From the NCBI RefSeq assembly GCF_001890385.1, contig NZ_CP018221.1, positions 3,317,343 to 3,381,342 on the forward strand: a stretch of DNA of 64,000 nt, in the 5' to 3' direction. Source of the DNA: Tardibacter chloracetimidivorans (GTDB taxonomy: Bacteria; Pseudomonadota; Alphaproteobacteria; Sphingomonadales; Sphingomonadaceae). Each line of letters starts with the position of its first letter. Within the stretch, counting starts at the first letter, position 1. Made by a program: the position numbers and the translations under genes. Under the pieces are notes generated by a model. It made no database searches, was not told the DNA's origin, and was given only the letters and a program-made list of their open reading frames with translations. This document shows, in pieces, positions 1-10,304 of the stretch.

Positions 1-1
1 G

Positions 2-145
2 ACCGCGCTTTATCGCGCGGCCGATCAGGGGCGGACGATAGCGACGGCCGTGGAAGCGGCGCGGCTGCGGCACAACGCCGGCTCGGGCGAGGCGCTGCGG
101 CAGGACAGGGCGGCGCGGGCCTATGCTTCGATAAACCGGGTCTGA
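2..145 (+). CDS. C-terminal end of an unidentified protein (partial)
   Basis: An open frame enters from the left edge and ends at TGA 143-145, giving 47 residues that end ARAYASINRV. The composition (arginine- and alanine-rich, high third-position GC) matches the coding style of its neighbours. It converges on the sigma-54 regulator, whose stop lies 14 bp away. Too little is present to name the family. Confidence 0.45.
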   Translation, partial: TALYRAADQGRTIATAVEAARLRHNAGSGEALRQDRAARAYASINRV

Positions 146-159
146 TCCCGGCCGCCCGA

Positions 160-1326
160 TCAGGCGGCGGCGGGACGTTCGGAACGGCTGATCTGGTATT
201 TGCGCATCTTCTCAATCAGCGAGGTGCGCTGCAGGCCCAGCATGCGGGCGGCGTCGGCGATCACTTCGCCGCTTGAATCGAGCGCGGCCCGGATCAGCGA
301 CTGTTCCAGTTCGGCCACCATTGCGCGCATGTCGAAGCTGCCAGCCCCCACCAGCGCACGCGGGTCGATGTTGAAGCCCGCCCCATAGGGCCGAAGCGGC
401 GTTGCGACGGCGCTGATGTCGGCGATTTCGGCCGGTTCGTCCTCGATGCAGTCAGGGCTTGCGGCTTCCCAGACGGCCACCGATTCGTCCATGTCGTGCG
501 GAACGGAAATCGTCGCGCCGATCAGCAGCTCGATGTCCTCCGCGCTCACCTCTGCATCGGGATGCAGGATGGTCGCGCGTTCGATGACGTTGCGAAGCTC
601 GCGTACATTGCCGGGCCAGTCATAGGCGGCCAGCATGCGCATCGCGGCGGGTGAGAAACGGGTTTCGGCGTCCATCTGCCCTAGGAAGTGCGCGATCAGC
701 TCCGGCAGGTCCTCGCGGCGTTCGGCAAGCGCTGGAAGCCGCAGCGGAAAGATGTTCAGGCGGTAGAACAGGTCTTCGCGGAACCGGCCGTCGATGATCG
801 CCTGTTCCAGATTCTTGTGCGTGGCGGAAATGACCCGGACGTTGACCGCCTGCGTCTTGTTGCTGCCGACGCGCTCGATCTGGCGTTCCTCCAGCACACG
901 AAGCAGCTTCACCTGCATGTCGGCCGGCATGTCGCCGATTTCGTCGAGGAAGATCGTGCCGCCATCGGCCGCCTCGAACCGGCCCTTGCGAGTCTGGAGC
1001 GCACCGGTGAACGCGCCCTTCTCATGACCGAACAGCTCCGATTCCAGAAGCTCGCGCGGAATGGCCCCGCAGTTGACGGCGACGAAGCTGGCGCCCCGCC
1101 TCGACGACGCTTCGTGAAGGCAGCGTGCGACCACTTCCTTGCCGCTGCCGGATGGGCCGGTCACCAGCACAGAAGCCTGGGAGCGGGCGACCCGCGCGAT
1201 CAGACGGCGCACCTCGGCCATCTTGCGGCTGCGGCCGATGAGCAGTGATTCGATAGAGGGGAGGGATGTTGTTACAGTAGCGAAATCAGCATCAATTTCG
1301 CGGTCGGTCCGCGCAGTCTGTCCCAT
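160..1326 (-). CDS. sigma-54-dependent transcriptional activator without receiver domain
   Basis: This 388-aa bacterial enhancer-binding protein would activate RNA polymerase carrying sigma-54. Walker A GPSGSGKE is at about 57-64, the sigma-54 contact loop GAFTGA at 104-109, Walker B DEIGD at 128-132, the DWPGNVREL segment of the AAA+ lid follows, and a Fis-type helix-turn-helix lies in the last 45 residues. The first 25-30 residues are too short for a normal receiver domain, as in FlbD-like flagellar regulators, so control by phosphorylation is unlikely. The start was placed at 1326 because a GGGGGGA ribosome site sits 5-6 bp upstream; the frame stays open further upstream without a better site. 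A flagellar role is only an inference, as no flagellar genes are in view. Confidence 0.85.
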   Translation of the reverse strand: MGQTARTDREIDADFATVTTSLPSIESLLIGRSRKMAEVRRLIARVARSQASVLVTGPSGSGKEVVARCLHEASSRRGASFVAVNCGAIPRELLESELFGHEKGAFTGALQTRKGRFEAADGGTIFLDEIGDMPADMQVKLLRVLEERQIERVGSNKTQAVNVRVISATHKNLEQAIIDGRFREDLFYRLNIFPLRLPALAERREDLPELIAHFLGQMDAETRFSPAAMRMLAAYDWPGNVRELRNVIERATILHPDAEVSAEDIELLIGATISVPHDMDESVAVWEAASPDCIEDEPAEIADISAVATPLRPYGAGFNIDPRALVGAGSFDMRAMVAELEQSLIRAALDSSGEVIADAARMLGLQRTSLIEKMRKYQISRSERPAAA

Positions 1327-1456
1327 GTGTCCCCCCGGATCGGCGTTACATCGCCTGTGCGAACTTGTTACCGGGAAAATGGTTAACGAAAAAATACCGG
1401 GTATTCGTAATTCCCGTAAACCATTAAATTTTTTTCGAAACGTCACCGTATCGAAG

Positions 1457-2785
1457 CTACTCCGGATCCTGGTCATTCGCATGTAACATTTCGCCGGCAA
1501 GATAGAGCGAGCCTGCGATCAGCACGATCGGCGGCCGTTCGTTGTCCGCCGCGCGCGCTATGCGCTTCAGCGCATCCGCCCCATCGGCGGAAGGAACGGC
1601 CGATATGCGGTGCGCCTTGGCCGCCCGGGCGAGTTCCTGCGGCGAATGATGGTCGTGGCCGGGCACCGGCACCGGATAGACGGCCGTCAACAGTCCGGCG
1701 AATGGCTTGAGGAAGCCGGCCGCATCCTTGTTGGCGAGCATGCCGAGCACCATCAGCAGCGGCGCGTCGTCATGCGCAAGCTCACGAAGCGCATCGGCGA
1801 CCACCCGCGCGGCGGCGGGATTGTGGCCGCCGTCCAGCCAGAGTTCCGATCCTTTTGGCAAGAGGTCGGACAATGGCCCGGGCGCGAGCCGCTGCATGCG
1901 GGCGGGCCACTCCGTCCAGCCCAGCCCGGCGCGAAGCGCGGAGGGAGGAACGTTGACGTCGCTTTGATGGCGGATCATCGCCACCGCCAGCGCGGCATTG
2001 TCGGCCTGGTGCGCTCCCGGCAGCCGGGGCAGCGGCAGTTCCAGCAGACCCTTTCCGTCGCGATAATGGAGGTGGCCTTCATAAACCGCCGCGTCCCAGG
2101 CGACGCCGCGGATGACCTGCGCGCCGCCTCTGGACCTGACCTCCTCGCTGACCACCTTCTGCACCCGCTCGGCGTAGCGCGACATGATGATCGGCACGCC
2201 GGGCTTGGCGATCCCGGCTTTTTCGGCCGCGATCTGCTCTATCGTTGCGCCGAGAAACGCCTGATGGTCGACGCCCAGCTGGGAGATTCCGCATGCGGCG
2301 GGCGCGGGAATGACGTTGGTCGCGTCCAGCCGCCCGCCCAGGCCCACCTCGATGACGCAGGCATCGGCGGGCGTGCGGGAAAACGCCAGAAATGCGGCCG
2401 CGGTCGTCGCTTCGAAAAAGCTGATCTCGTCGTCGCCGTTCGCGTCGAGCACCTCGGCGAGCAGCGCGGCGAGCGGCTGATCCTCGATCAGGCGTCCGGC
2501 AAGTCGGATACGCTCGTTGAACCGGACAAGGTGCGGGCTGGTGTAGACATGGACCTTGTGGCCCGCCGCCTCCAGACAGGCGCGCAGATAGGCGCAGGTC
2601 GATCCCTTGCCGTTGGTTCCCGCGACATGGAAGACGGGCGGCAGGTCTTCATGCGGATTGCCCAGCCTGTCGAGCAGCCGCCCGATCCGGCCAAGCCCCA
2701 GCACGTCGCTGCCCGGCGACAAGGCCGCCAGCCGGTCCAGCTGCGTTTGCAGCGGCGGGTGATCCGATCTCGCGCCGTCCGCCAT
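1457..2785 (-). CDS. folC: bifunctional folylpolyglutamate synthase / dihydrofolate synthase
   Basis: FolC adds glutamate to dihydropteroate or folates with ATP in the cytoplasm. The 442-aa product has the P-loop HVAGTNGKGST near residue 50, the SPHLVRFNERI segment, EVGLGGRLDATN, and the C-terminal WLDGGHNPAA motif typical of Mur-ligase-like folate ligases. The ATG at 2785 has AAGGA upstream; the frame is open for another 260 codons, but that stretch is antisense-frame reading inside accD. It is the last gene of the trpF-trpB-trpA-accD-folC string, 14 bp after accD, and accD-folC adjacency is common in proteobacteria. Confidence 0.95.
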   Translation of the reverse strand: MADGARSDHPPLQTQLDRLAALSPGSDVLGLGRIGRLLDRLGNPHEDLPPVFHVAGTNGKGSTCAYLRACLEAAGHKVHVYTSPHLVRFNERIRLAGRLIEDQPLAALLAEVLDANGDDEISFFEATTAAAFLAFSRTPADACVIEVGLGGRLDATNVIPAPAACGISQLGVDHQAFLGATIEQIAAEKAGIAKPGVPIIMSRYAERVQKVVSEEVRSRGGAQVIRGVAWDAAVYEGHLHYRDGKGLLELPLPRLPGAHQADNAALAVAMIRHQSDVNVPPSALRAGLGWTEWPARMQRLAPGPLSDLLPKGSELWLDGGHNPAAARVVADALRELAHDDAPLLMVLGMLANKDAAGFLKPFAGLLTAVYPVPVPGHDHHSPQELARAAKAHRISAVPSADGADALKRIARAADNERPPIVLIAGSLYLAGEMLHANDQDPE

Positions 2786-2799
2786 GGCTGGCGCTTCCT

Positions 2800-3651
2800 T
2801 CAGGCGTGTTGCTGTTGCGGCATCAACAGGCCAATGACCCGGCCCAGAGTGTCGCGAAGCTGCCGCCGGTCGACGACCATGTCCAGCATGCCGTGCGCAA
2901 GCAGATATTCCGCGCGCTGGAAGCCCTGCGGCAGCTTCTCGCGGATCGTGCTTTCGATCACGCGCTGCCCCGCAAAGCCGATGAGCGCGTTCGGCTCGGA
3001 TATCTGGATGTCGCCAAGCATCGCATAGGACGCGGTGACGCCCCCGGTCGTCGGGTCCGTCAGCACCACGATATAGGGCAGCCGCGCCTCGCGCAGTTCG
3101 GCGATGGCGACGGTGGTCCGGGGCATCTGCATCAGCGACAATATGCCTTCCTGCATCCGCGCCCCGCCCGCAGCGGTGAAGACGACATAGGGTGCGCTCC
3201 GCTCTATGGCCGCGCGCGCGCCCGCGATGAAGGCCGACCCCACCGCCTGTCCCATCGATCCGCCCATGAAGGCAAAGTTCTGCACGCCCACGACAATCGT
3301 CTGATGGTCGATCTCGCCCACCGCGTTGACGAAGGCGTCCTGCTCCCTGGTGGAAGCGCGGGCCGCTTTCATCCGGTCGCTGTACCGTTTGGAATCCCGG
3401 AACTTCAGCGGGTCTTCGCTGACGGCGGGCGAGGGGAGGCGGACCCATCCATCGTCGAAAATCTGAGCAAAGCGCGCCTCGGGGCCGATCCGCTCGTGAA
3501 AGTCGCACTTCGGGCAGACCGACAGATTTTCCTCGAACTCGCGGGTGAACAGCATCTGTCCGCAGCCCCGGCATTTGTGCCAGAGATTATCGGGCGTCTC
3601 CCGCTTCGGGAGAAAGGGCAGGCGTTGACGGACGCGGGTGAGCCAGCTCAT
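2800..3651 (-). CDS. accD: acetyl-CoA carboxylase carboxyltransferase subunit beta
   Basis: AccD with AccA forms the carboxyltransferase that makes malonyl-CoA for fatty acid synthesis. The 283-aa protein carries the amino-terminal Cys4 zinc ribbon (C27, C30, C46, C49), then the crotonase-like core with GGSMG and the acyl-CoA-binding segment AGGARMQEG, ending in a region typical of the family. Its ATG overlaps the trpA stop by 4 bp, so translation is probably coupled. Length is normal and nothing is missing. Confidence 0.96.
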   Translation of the reverse strand: MSWLTRVRQRLPFLPKRETPDNLWHKCRGCGQMLFTREFEENLSVCPKCDFHERIGPEARFAQIFDDGWVRLPSPAVSEDPLKFRDSKRYSDRMKAARASTREQDAFVNAVGEIDHQTIVVGVQNFAFMGGSMGQAVGSAFIAGARAAIERSAPYVVFTAAGGARMQEGILSLMQMPRTTVAIAELREARLPYIVVLTDPTTGGVTASYAMLGDIQISEPNALIGFAGQRVIESTIREKLPQGFQRAEYLLAHGMLDMVVDRRQLRDTLGRVIGLLMPQQQHA

Positions 3652-4466
3652 GCGGCCTCCTGTTTCCTTGCGTCGCGGACGGCCCTGGACAGGCCGCCGA
3701 CCAGCGTTTCGACCTCGCGGGCCAGATTGCCGCCCGCCTTGCCGACCAGTTCGACGATGGCCGATCCGACCACGACCCCGTCGGCGAGGCGGGCCATCGA
3801 GGCGGCCTGATCGGGCGTGCGGACGCCGAAGCCGACCGCGACCGGAAGCGCGGTCGCCTGCTTGATCCGCGCGACGGCTGCGGCGACTTCCCCTTCGGCG
3901 GCGGAGCGGGTGCCGGTTATCCCCGCCACCGCGACATAATAGAGAAAGCCGCTCGCCCCGTTCAGGATCGCGGGCAGGCGCTTGTCGTCACTCGTCGGTG
4001 TCGCAAGGCGGATCAGGTGCAGTCCCTCGGCGCGAAGCTGCGGGCCAAGCACGTCATCCTCTTCCGGCGGCACGTCCACGCATATCACCCCGTCCACGCC
4101 CGCCGCCTTCGCCTCCGCCGCGAAACGCTCCGGGCCGCGCTGGTCGATGGTGTTGAAATAGCCCATCAGCACCAGCGGCACCTGCGGGTGCCGCGCGCGG
4201 AAGTCGCTTGCGATCGCAAACAGCGCGTCGGTGGTGATCCCGGCGGCAAGCGCGCGCAGGTTCGCCTCCTGAATCGCGGGGCCGTCCGCCATCGGATCGG
4301 TAAACGGCATGCCAAGCTCGATGATGTCCGCCCCGCCGGCGACCAGCGCATCCAGCACTTCGCCGGTGCGCGCGGGCGTGGGATCGCCGCCGGTGACGAA
4401 GGTGACGAGCGCGGCCCGACCCTCCTCGCGGCATTTCTCGAAACGGGCGGAAAGGCGGTCGCTCAC
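3648..4466 (-). CDS. trpA: tryptophan synthase alpha chain
   Basis: TrpA cleaves indole-3-glycerol phosphate to indole and glyceraldehyde-3-phosphate. At 272 aa it has the catalytic glutamate in IIELGMPF (E50) and aspartate in DPMADGP (D61), plus the phosphate-binding [10 protein letters not shown] segment. The start is GTG 4466, chosen because it overlaps the trpB stop as GTGA; the longer open frame upstream lies inside trpB. It sits between trpB and accD in an overlapping operon. Confidence 0.96.
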   Translation of the reverse strand: MSDRLSARFEKCREEGRAALVTFVTGGDPTPARTGEVLDALVAGGADIIELGMPFTDPMADGPAIQEANLRALAAGITTDALFAIASDFRARHPQVPLVLMGYFNTIDQRGPERFAAEAKAAGVDGVICVDVPPEEDDVLGPQLRAEGLHLIRLATPTSDDKRLPAILNGASGFLYYVAVAGITGTRSAAEGEVAAAVARIKQATALPVAVGFGVRTPDQAASMARLADGVVVGSAIVELVGKAGGNLAREVETLVGGLSRAVRDARKQEAA

Positions 4467-5677
4467 AGCTTCACTCCCAGCGCCTCGGCGACGGTGAAGA
4501 TGTCCTTGTCGCCCCGGCCGGACAGATTGATGACGACGATCTGGTCCCTGTCCATCTTCGGCACGATCTTTTCGGCGGCGGCAATCGCGTGGCTGGATTC
4601 CAGCGCCGGGATGATTCCTTCCAGCGCGCACAGCTTCTGGAAGGCGGCAAGCGCCTCGTCGTCCGTCACCGGCACATATTCGACCCGGCCGATCTCGTGC
4701 AGCCAGCTGTGTTCCGGCCCGATGCCCGGATAGTCGAGGCCTGCCGAGATCGAATGCGCCTCGGTGATCTGGCCGTCCTTGTCCTGCAGCAGATAGGTCT
4801 TGTTGCCGTGGAGCACGCCCGGACGCCCGCCCGCAAGGCTTGCTGCATGCTGCCCGGTTTCAAGCCCGTGGCCAGCCGCTTCCACGCCCACCATGCGCAC
4901 TCCGGCGTCATCCAGAAAGGGGTGGAACATGCCGATGGCGTTTGATCCGCCGCCGACGCAGGCGATCAGCATGTCGGGCAGGCGGCCCTCCTGCTCCATG
5001 ATCTGCGCGCGTGTCTCGATGCCGATGACGGACTGGAAATCGCGCACCATCTCGGGATAGGGGTGCGGCCCGGCGGCCGTGCCGATGATGTAGAAGGTGT
5101 CGTGGACGTTGGTGACCCAGTCCCGAAGCGCCTCGTTCATCGCATCCTTCAGCGTCTTCGCGCCGGATTCGACGGGGCGGACCTCGGCGCCGAGCAACCG
5201 CATGCGGAAGACGTTGGGCTGCTGCCGGGCGATGTCGAGCGCGCCCATGAAGATGGTGCAGGGCAGGCCGAAGCGCGCGGCGACGGTCGCGGTGGCGACG
5301 CCGTGCTGGCCGGCGCCCGTTTCCGCGATGATCCGGGTCTTGCCCATGCGCTTTGCAAGCAGGATCTGGCCGATGCAGTTGTTGATCTTGTGCGCGCCGG
5401 TGTGATTCAGGTCCTCGCGCTTCAGATAGACCTTTGCCCCGCCCAGCGCTTCGGTCAGGCGCGGCGCGAAATAGAGCGGGCTTTCGCGGCCGACGAAATG
5501 CTTGAGCAGATAGTCAATTTCCGCCTTGAACGCCGGGTCGGCCGTGGCGGCGCGATATTCCCGCTCAAGGTCCAGGATCAGCGGCATCAGCGTTTCCGCG
5601 ACATAGCGGCCGCCGAACTGGCCGAAGTGGCCGCGCTCGTCCGGCATGGTCCGGAAACTGTTGGGCTGGGTGCTCAT
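4463..5677 (-). CDS. trpB: tryptophan synthase beta chain
   Basis: TrpB is the PLP enzyme that condenses indole with serine. The 404-aa protein has the PLP lysine in HTGAHKINN (K97), the AETGAGQHG substrate loop and the phosphate-binding [10 protein letters not shown] segment. It overlaps trpF upstream (ATGA) and trpA downstream (GTGA), so the three genes are translationally coupled. Length and motifs are those of the TrpB1 type that pairs with TrpA. Confidence 0.97.
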   Translation of the reverse strand: MSTQPNSFRTMPDERGHFGQFGGRYVAETLMPLILDLEREYRAATADPAFKAEIDYLLKHFVGRESPLYFAPRLTEALGGAKVYLKREDLNHTGAHKINNCIGQILLAKRMGKTRIIAETGAGQHGVATATVAARFGLPCTIFMGALDIARQQPNVFRMRLLGAEVRPVESGAKTLKDAMNEALRDWVTNVHDTFYIIGTAAGPHPYPEMVRDFQSVIGIETRAQIMEQEGRLPDMLIACVGGGSNAIGMFHPFLDDAGVRMVGVEAAGHGLETGQHAASLAGGRPGVLHGNKTYLLQDKDGQITEAHSISAGLDYPGIGPEHSWLHEIGRVEYVPVTDDEALAAFQKLCALEGIIPALESSHAIAAAEKIVPKMDRDQIVVINLSGRGDKDIFTVAEALGVKL

Positions 5678-6315
5678 GCCTTGCTCACCGCCTTCAAGAA
5701 CGCCTCTATCTTCGCCATGGACTTCACGCCCGGCCTGTCCTCCACCCCCGACGACACGTCCACCAGGCCGGTCGCCGTCACGCCGATCGCCTCGCGCACA
5801 TTGGCCGCATCAAGCCCGCCCGATACGCCCCAGCGCAGCGGCGCGCGATAGCCCGAAAGCAGCCGCCAGTCGAAGCGCAGGCCAAGCCCGCCCGGCAGGT
5901 CCGCTCCCTTAGGCGGCTTGGCGTCGAACAGCAACAGGTCGGCCGCGCCCGCATAGGCGCGGGCATCCGCAATGTCGGCGGCGGTGCGGACGGGGACGGC
6001 CTTCCACACATCCAGCCCGGTCAGCGCCTTGATCGCCGCCACCCTGGCCGGGCTTTCATCGCCATGAAGCTGGATCGCCGTCAGCCTTGCAGCCGCAGCC
6101 GTCTCCTTCACCTGCGCATCGTCGGGGTCGACGAACACCCCCACCCGCCCGACATGGTCCGCCACGCGGGAGGCGAGCATTGCCGCCTGTTCGCCCGTCA
6201 CATTGCGCGGGCTTTTGGAAAAGAAGACGAAGCCCACATAAGACGCGCCGCCCCGCACCGCCGCGTCAAGCGTGGCGGGTTCCGACAGGCCGCAGATCTT
6301 GGCATGGGTGGTCAC
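5674..6315 (-). CDS. trpF: phosphoribosylanthranilate isomerase
   Basis: TrpF catalyses the Amadori rearrangement of N-(5-phosphoribosyl)anthranilate in tryptophan synthesis. The 213-aa (beta/alpha)8 protein begins with the characteristic KICGL (catalytic Cys) and contains [23 protein letters not shown] and the terminal [14 protein letters not shown] phosphate-binding region. It is the first trp gene of the string; pyrF lies 72 bp upstream on the same strand. Confidence 0.96.
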   Translation of the reverse strand: MTTHAKICGLSEPATLDAAVRGGASYVGFVFFSKSPRNVTGEQAAMLASRVADHVGRVGVFVDPDDAQVKETAAAARLTAIQLHGDESPARVAAIKALTGLDVWKAVPVRTAADIADARAYAGAADLLLFDAKPPKGADLPGGLGLRFDWRLLSGYRAPLRWGVSGGLDAANVREAIGVTATGLVDVSSGVEDRPGVKSMAKIEAFLKAVSKA

Positions 6316-6387
6316 ATTCCATCCCTTTCGTCATGCCTCGCCTATGCGGGGATGACGGTAAATTGCAACTGGTGGTTTGCGTGTCTT

Positions 6388-7062
6388 CTACAGCGTCGCC
6401 GCAATGGCCCTCGCGGCGGCATCGGGATCATCGGCCTGGGTGATCGGCCGGCCGATGACGAGGATCGACGCGCCATTGTCCAGCGCGGCGCGGGGCGTCA
6501 TCACCCGCTTCTGGTCGGCAGTGGCCTTGCCGCCGGGGCGGAGGCCGGGAACCACGAAAAAGCCGTTGTGCCAGCGCGCTTTCGCGGCGGCCACCTCATT
6601 GCCCGAGCAGACGATTCCGTCCAGCCCGGCGGCCTGGGCGAGGTCCGCCAGCCGTTCCACCTGGTCATGGGCGTTGCCGTTGAGGCCGACCGATTTCAGA
6701 TCCTCGCCGTCAAGCGAGGTCAGCACCGTGACCGCGACAACCTTGGTGCCCGAAGGGGCGGCGGCCTTCGCGTCTTCCATCATCGCCCGGCCGCCGCTTG
6801 CATGGATGGTGATGATCGCTGGATCGAGCGGACGCAGCGCCTGTATCGCCTTGGCGACGGTGTTGGGGATGTCGTGCAGCTTCAGGTCCAGGAAGATCGG
6901 CAGGTCCAGCTTGGCCATCTCCCGCACCCCGGCGCGGCCATTGGCGGTGAAAAACTCCAGCCCCAGCTTGATCCCGCCCACATGGTTGCGGACGGCCGTG
7001 GCCACCGCCTTCGCATGGTCAAGATCAATGGTGTCGAGCGCGACATAGACGGGGCTGGACAT
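6388..7062 (-). CDS. pyrF: orotidine 5'-phosphate decarboxylase
   Basis: PyrF makes UMP from orotidine monophosphate. The 224-aa product has the catalytic array FLDLKLHDIPNT (D59, K61, D64) and the phosphate-binding VVPGLRPGG segment. The start at 7062 begins MSSPVYVALD, the natural N-terminus; the frame is open upstream only because it runs antisense-like through lapA. LapA ends 4 bp upstream, so lapA-pyrF-trpFBA probably form one transcript. Confidence 0.95.
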   Translation of the reverse strand: MSSPVYVALDTIDLDHAKAVATAVRNHVGGIKLGLEFFTANGRAGVREMAKLDLPIFLDLKLHDIPNTVAKAIQALRPLDPAIITIHASGGRAMMEDAKAAAPSGTKVVAVTVLTSLDGEDLKSVGLNGNAHDQVERLADLAQAAGLDGIVCSGNEVAAAKARWHNGFFVVPGLRPGGKATADQKRVMTPRAALDNGASILVIGRPITQADDPDAAARAIAATL

Positions 7063-7066
7063 GATG

Positions 7067-7411
7067 TCAGTTTCCGGGGGGCGGCGACGCCAGTTCAGGC
7101 GTCGCGGCCATGTTTTCGGCTGGGGTGGGGGAGGATTCGCCGACAAGCGACGGAGAAGCGGCCGCACGCGCGTCGGCAAGCGCTCGCTCGCTCTGCTCCA
7201 GCCTGCGCCGCCACCGCCACCGCGCCGCGCGATGCATTGCAAGCAGCGGAAGCAGCCCGGTGAGGAACGACAGCACCACGATGACCCAGAGCGGCGTCAC
7301 CATCTGAAGGTCGCTCCAGAGGTTGACCGTAACCGGAGCGCCGTTGCGAATGGCGAACAGGGCGACGGTCACCGCGACCGCGATCCAGATTATCGTCCTG
7401 ACAAATTGCAT
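7067..7411 (-). CDS. lapA: LapA-family (DUF1049) membrane protein
   Basis: This 114-aa protein has two hydrophobic segments: residues about 5-22 (TIIWIAVAVTVALFAI) and 40-60 (WVIVVLSFLTGLLPLLAM). Both are separated by the NGAPVTVNLW stretch that marks the LapA/DUF1049 family. A basic, coiled C-terminal part follows. LapA proteins are inner-membrane proteins linked to lipopolysaccharide assembly in enterobacteria. It heads the pyrF-trp string, as in many alphaproteobacteria. The proline-rich tail after residue 90 is low-complexity. Confidence 0.8.
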   Translation of the reverse strand: MQFVRTIIWIAVAVTVALFAIRNGAPVTVNLWSDLQMVTPLWVIVVLSFLTGLLPLLAMHRAARWRWRRRLEQSERALADARAAASPSLVGESSPTPAENMAATPELASPPPGN

Positions 7412-7502
7412 GGGCGCTCCTCCAGGCCGACTGTTACGCCCATGGCTTAACGCAAGCCCGGCTCCGCCGCCAGACTTGAGGGGAATAAAGGGCGGGTTTG
7501 CG

Positions 7503-8624
7503 CTATCTCAGATCGTCGATCAGTTCGTGCAGGGCGGCCAGGCAATCGCGCGCGAGGGCCTTTGATCGCCCCGGCGACCAGCCTTCCACCGGATCGGGCA
7601 GGTCGAGATTGTCCTTGAACGGCATTTCCAGCGTCATGGCGATGCAGCCGAAACGGTTGGCGAGCTGATTGGTGCTCATCGACAGATTGGCCTTGCCCGG
7701 CGGGGCGGCCGGATAGCCGTGCCTGGTCTGGAAATCGGGCGACAGCCGCTCAAGCGTTTCCACATAGCGGCGGTAGCGCCGCCCCTGCGCGTCGTTCCGC
7801 TCGGGAATGCCTTCAAACCCGGCGAGGAAGACATGGGGGATCGATTCATCGCCATGCACGTCCATGGCGAAATCGACGCCCGTCCGCTTCATCCGCTCCA
7901 GCACATGATGCACTTCCGGGCTGCGTTCCAGCGAAGGGGCGTGCCATTCCCGATTGAGGTTCACTCCCGCCGCATTGGTACGCAGATGCCCGCGAAAGCT
8001 GCCGTCCGGGTTCATATTGGGGACGATATGGAAACGCGCCTTGCGACGGAGGCTGCGGGCGACCGGATCGGCGACATCGGTCAGCCGCTCCAGCGCGCCT
8101 TCCATCCACCATTCGGCCATGGTCTCCCCCGGATGCTGGCGGGCATAGAGCCAGACCTGCAACGGGCCGTCGCCGATCGACAGCAGGTCGATGTCGCGGC
8201 CGTCCAGCGTGTTGCCCAGCGATTCCAGCGACACGCCTTCGCGCTGCGCGATGCGGGCGACGAAATCATGGTGCCGCTCCAGCGAATAGGGCGCGAAATA
8301 GGCGACCCACAGTGCATCGCCCGCGGGTGCGTGGGTGATGGTGAGAACGCCGTCGGCATAGCGGGTGGCGGCCCTCACCCAGGTCTGCCGGTCTTCCGAC
8401 ACGCAGGCGGCATAGCCGGGCCAGCCGTCCGGATAGGCGGAGCCGGCGCAGTTCAGGATTCGCAGCGTCACGGGGCCTCCGGCGGCACCCGTCACCCGGA
8501 AATGGAACCACTGGTAAAAGTCGGACTCCCGGTCGCGGACGATCTCCAGGTCGGCGCGCTGCCCGTCCACCCCCAGGAGACGGATATTGCCCGCATCGAA
8601 CGCGGACGAAATCGATAATGTCAC
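7503..8624 (-). CDS. M14-family cytosolic zinc carboxypeptidase
   Basis: A 373-aa metallocarboxypeptidase of the M14 (AGBL/cytosolic) type: an N-terminal beta domain of about 120 residues, then the catalytic domain with RQHPGETMAEWW (zinc ligands H and E), NPDGSFRGHLRTNAAGVNLNREW (substrate-binding N and R), the third ligand His in FAMDVHGDE, and the general base Glu in MTLEMPFKDN. All catalytic residues are present. No signal peptide. Its ATG overlaps the stop of the lipoprotein gene upstream by 4 bp, so the two are co-translated; the substrate is unknown. Confidence 0.85.
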   Translation of the reverse strand: MTLSISSAFDAGNIRLLGVDGQRADLEIVRDRESDFYQWFHFRVTGAAGGPVTLRILNCAGSAYPDGWPGYAACVSEDRQTWVRAATRYADGVLTITHAPAGDALWVAYFAPYSLERHHDFVARIAQREGVSLESLGNTLDGRDIDLLSIGDGPLQVWLYARQHPGETMAEWWMEGALERLTDVADPVARSLRRKARFHIVPNMNPDGSFRGHLRTNAAGVNLNREWHAPSLERSPEVHHVLERMKRTGVDFAMDVHGDESIPHVFLAGFEGIPERNDAQGRRYRRYVETLERLSPDFQTRHGYPAAPPGKANLSMSTNQLANRFGCIAMTLEMPFKDNLDLPDPVEGWSPGRSKALARDCLAALHELIDDLR

Positions 8625-9211
8625 TTCACCTCCACGGTCTGCCCCGACGGGCCGGGAAAATCACGGAACAGTGCATCGGCCAGACGGCCGATCTCATCGG
8701 CGGGCGCGGCGTCGCTTTCCGTCCGCCCGATCGCCCGGCCTTCCCAAATCACGGCTTCGTCCGACGCCCGCTTCAACTGCACGGCAAGGGTGGTGACGGT
8801 GATGTCGCGCGACTTGCCCTTGCCCAGGCCAAAGCTGGTGCCAAGGCCGATGCCCAGTCCGCCGCCATAGGTGCCGCCGCCGACTCCGATCGTCACCGGC
8901 GAGCGCGCGGGCAGGGCGGATGGCTGGACGCCGCGCTGGACGTCCACCGTGGCGATCTGCTCGGCCGCCTTGATGTTGTCGCGTGTCGTGAAGCCCTGCA
9001 GGTTGAGCGCGGCCGCAACCGCGTTGACATAGCTCTGCTGTTCCAGCGTGGGCGGTGCGGTGCGGTCCAGCGGGGTGACGAACACGTTGCCGCGCGCGAT
9101 CGGCTGGTTCAGATGGAACCGGGTCACCTGCGCAGGTGGGGCCGATGTGGTGCAGGCGGCGGCTGCGGCGCAAAGCGCCAGCGCTGCGGCGCGAAACATG
9201 CGATCAGTCAT
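8621..9211 (-). CDS. DUF4136-like lipoprotein
   Basis: The 196-aa product starts with a signal peptide ending in a lipobox (ALCAAAAAC, Cys about 20), so it should be a lipid-anchored envelope protein. The body resembles DUF4136-like proteins, with a glycine-rich stretch GVGGGTYGGG near the middle and a final segment WEGRAIGR. Its function is unknown. It precedes and overlaps the M14 carboxypeptidase gene. Confidence 0.7.
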   Translation of the reverse strand: MTDRMFRAAALALCAAAAACTTSAPPAQVTRFHLNQPIARGNVFVTPLDRTAPPTLEQQSYVNAVAAALNLQGFTTRDNIKAAEQIATVDVQRGVQPSALPARSPVTIGVGGGTYGGGLGIGLGTSFGLGKGKSRDITVTTLAVQLKRASDEAVIWEGRAIGRTESDAAPADEIGRLADALFRDFPGPSGQTVEVK

Positions 9212-9324
9212 GGATCAATCCTCCACCCGTTGCCCTGATGGGCGAGCCGCCGCCACGGCAATCGGCGGCAAAACACCAGTAACGGAACGAATGTGCTGCA
9301 TTTTGGTGGCAGGGTCGAGCAAGA

Positions 9325-10071
9325 TCAGGTTTGAAGAACCCAACGCCGCGCGCCTTCCAGCCCAATCGCGGTCAGCCGGTCCGATGCATAGGCCCCGGTG
9401 TCGATGCCGATGCGATTGGGGCACATCTGCACTTCTGGCCTGATTGAATGGCCGTGAACCACGACAGCGCCATGATCCGCCTCGCTTTCCAGAAACTCGC
9501 GGCGGATCCAGCGCATGTCCACCGGGTCCTGCTCGTCCAGCGGCACGCCGGGCCTGACGCCCGCGTGGACGAACAGATAGTCGCCGATCCGCCTGCTCAT
9601 CGGCAGCGCGCGCAACCAGCGGATCACGTCGCTGGGAATGACGGCGCGGGCCGCACGCATCATCGCAGTCTCATCGCCCGACGCGATGATCTGCTCCGGC
9701 ACGCCAAAGCTCTGGAGCGTTTCCCTGCCGCCGTAGAACAGCCAGGCGGAAATCATCTCGCCATCGCCCGCCACGCTGTCGACAAGCTGTTCCTCATGAT
9801 TGCCCATCAGCGTGTGAAGCGGCGCGAAACCGGCGCTTCCGGTCATCGCCCTTGCGACGACACCGGCCGAATCAGGCCCGCGATCCACAAGGTCGCCCAG
9901 CAGGATGATCTCGGTTTCCAGCTGCGGCCGCCGAGTGTCATCGTCGCCGATCATGCGAATCAGCCGGTCCAGCAGGTCCATCCGTCCGTGGACATCGCCG
10001 ATCGCGTAAACCCGCCGCCCTTCCGGTATGGATGGAGGGTCGGGGGTGATGATCGGGCTGTTTCCTGACAT
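9325..10071 (-). CDS. calcineurin-like serine/threonine phosphatase family protein
   Basis: A 248-aa metallophosphoesterase with the full motif set: GDVHGRMD near residue 26, GDLVDRGPDS, GNHEEQL, and the late VHAGVRPG and HGHS motifs that supply the remaining metal ligands. The set matches bacterial PrpA/PPP-like enzymes that dephosphorylate proteins or nucleotides. It stands alone, divergent from the L36 gene 91 bp away. Confidence 0.85.
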   Translation of the reverse strand: MSGNSPIITPDPPSIPEGRRVYAIGDVHGRMDLLDRLIRMIGDDDTRRPQLETEIILLGDLVDRGPDSAGVVARAMTGSAGFAPLHTLMGNHEEQLVDSVAGDGEMISAWLFYGGRETLQSFGVPEQIIASGDETAMMRAARAVIPSDVIRWLRALPMSRRIGDYLFVHAGVRPGVPLDEQDPVDMRWIRREFLESEADHGAVVVHGHSIRPEVQMCPNRIGIDTGAYASDRLTAIGLEGARRWVLQT

Positions 10072-10162
10072 CGACCGGCCTCGCAGCTTGACTTAACGCG
10101 CCCCCGGACATAAGAGCCGCGCCTTCGAACACAACCAGATTTTGCATTAGAGATACCCGGCC

Positions 10163-10288
10163 ATGAAGATTCGCAACTCGCTCAAGTCGCTCAAGTCGCG
10201 TCACCGCGACTGCCGGGTCATCCGCCGCCGCGGCCGCACCTATGTGATCAACAAGACGAACCGGCGGTTCAAGGCCCGCCAGGGCTGA
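10163..10288 (+). CDS. rpmJ: 50S ribosomal protein L36 (YkgO type)
   Basis: This 41-residue basic protein begins [17 protein letters not shown] and ends in RRFKARQG, the alphaproteobacterial L36. It has one cysteine and lacks the four-ligand zinc set of the C+ form, matching the zinc-independent type. It is close to the HAD gene downstream (16 bp). Confidence 0.95.
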   Translation: MKIRNSLKSLKSRHRDCRVIRRRGRTYVINKTNRRFKARQG

Positions 10289-10304
10289 TTTCAGTCGCGG
10301 TTCC

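Noticed and set aside
1610..3028. 472-aa plus-strand open frame opposite folC and accD
   Set aside because: It is antisense to two conserved genes and has no family features.
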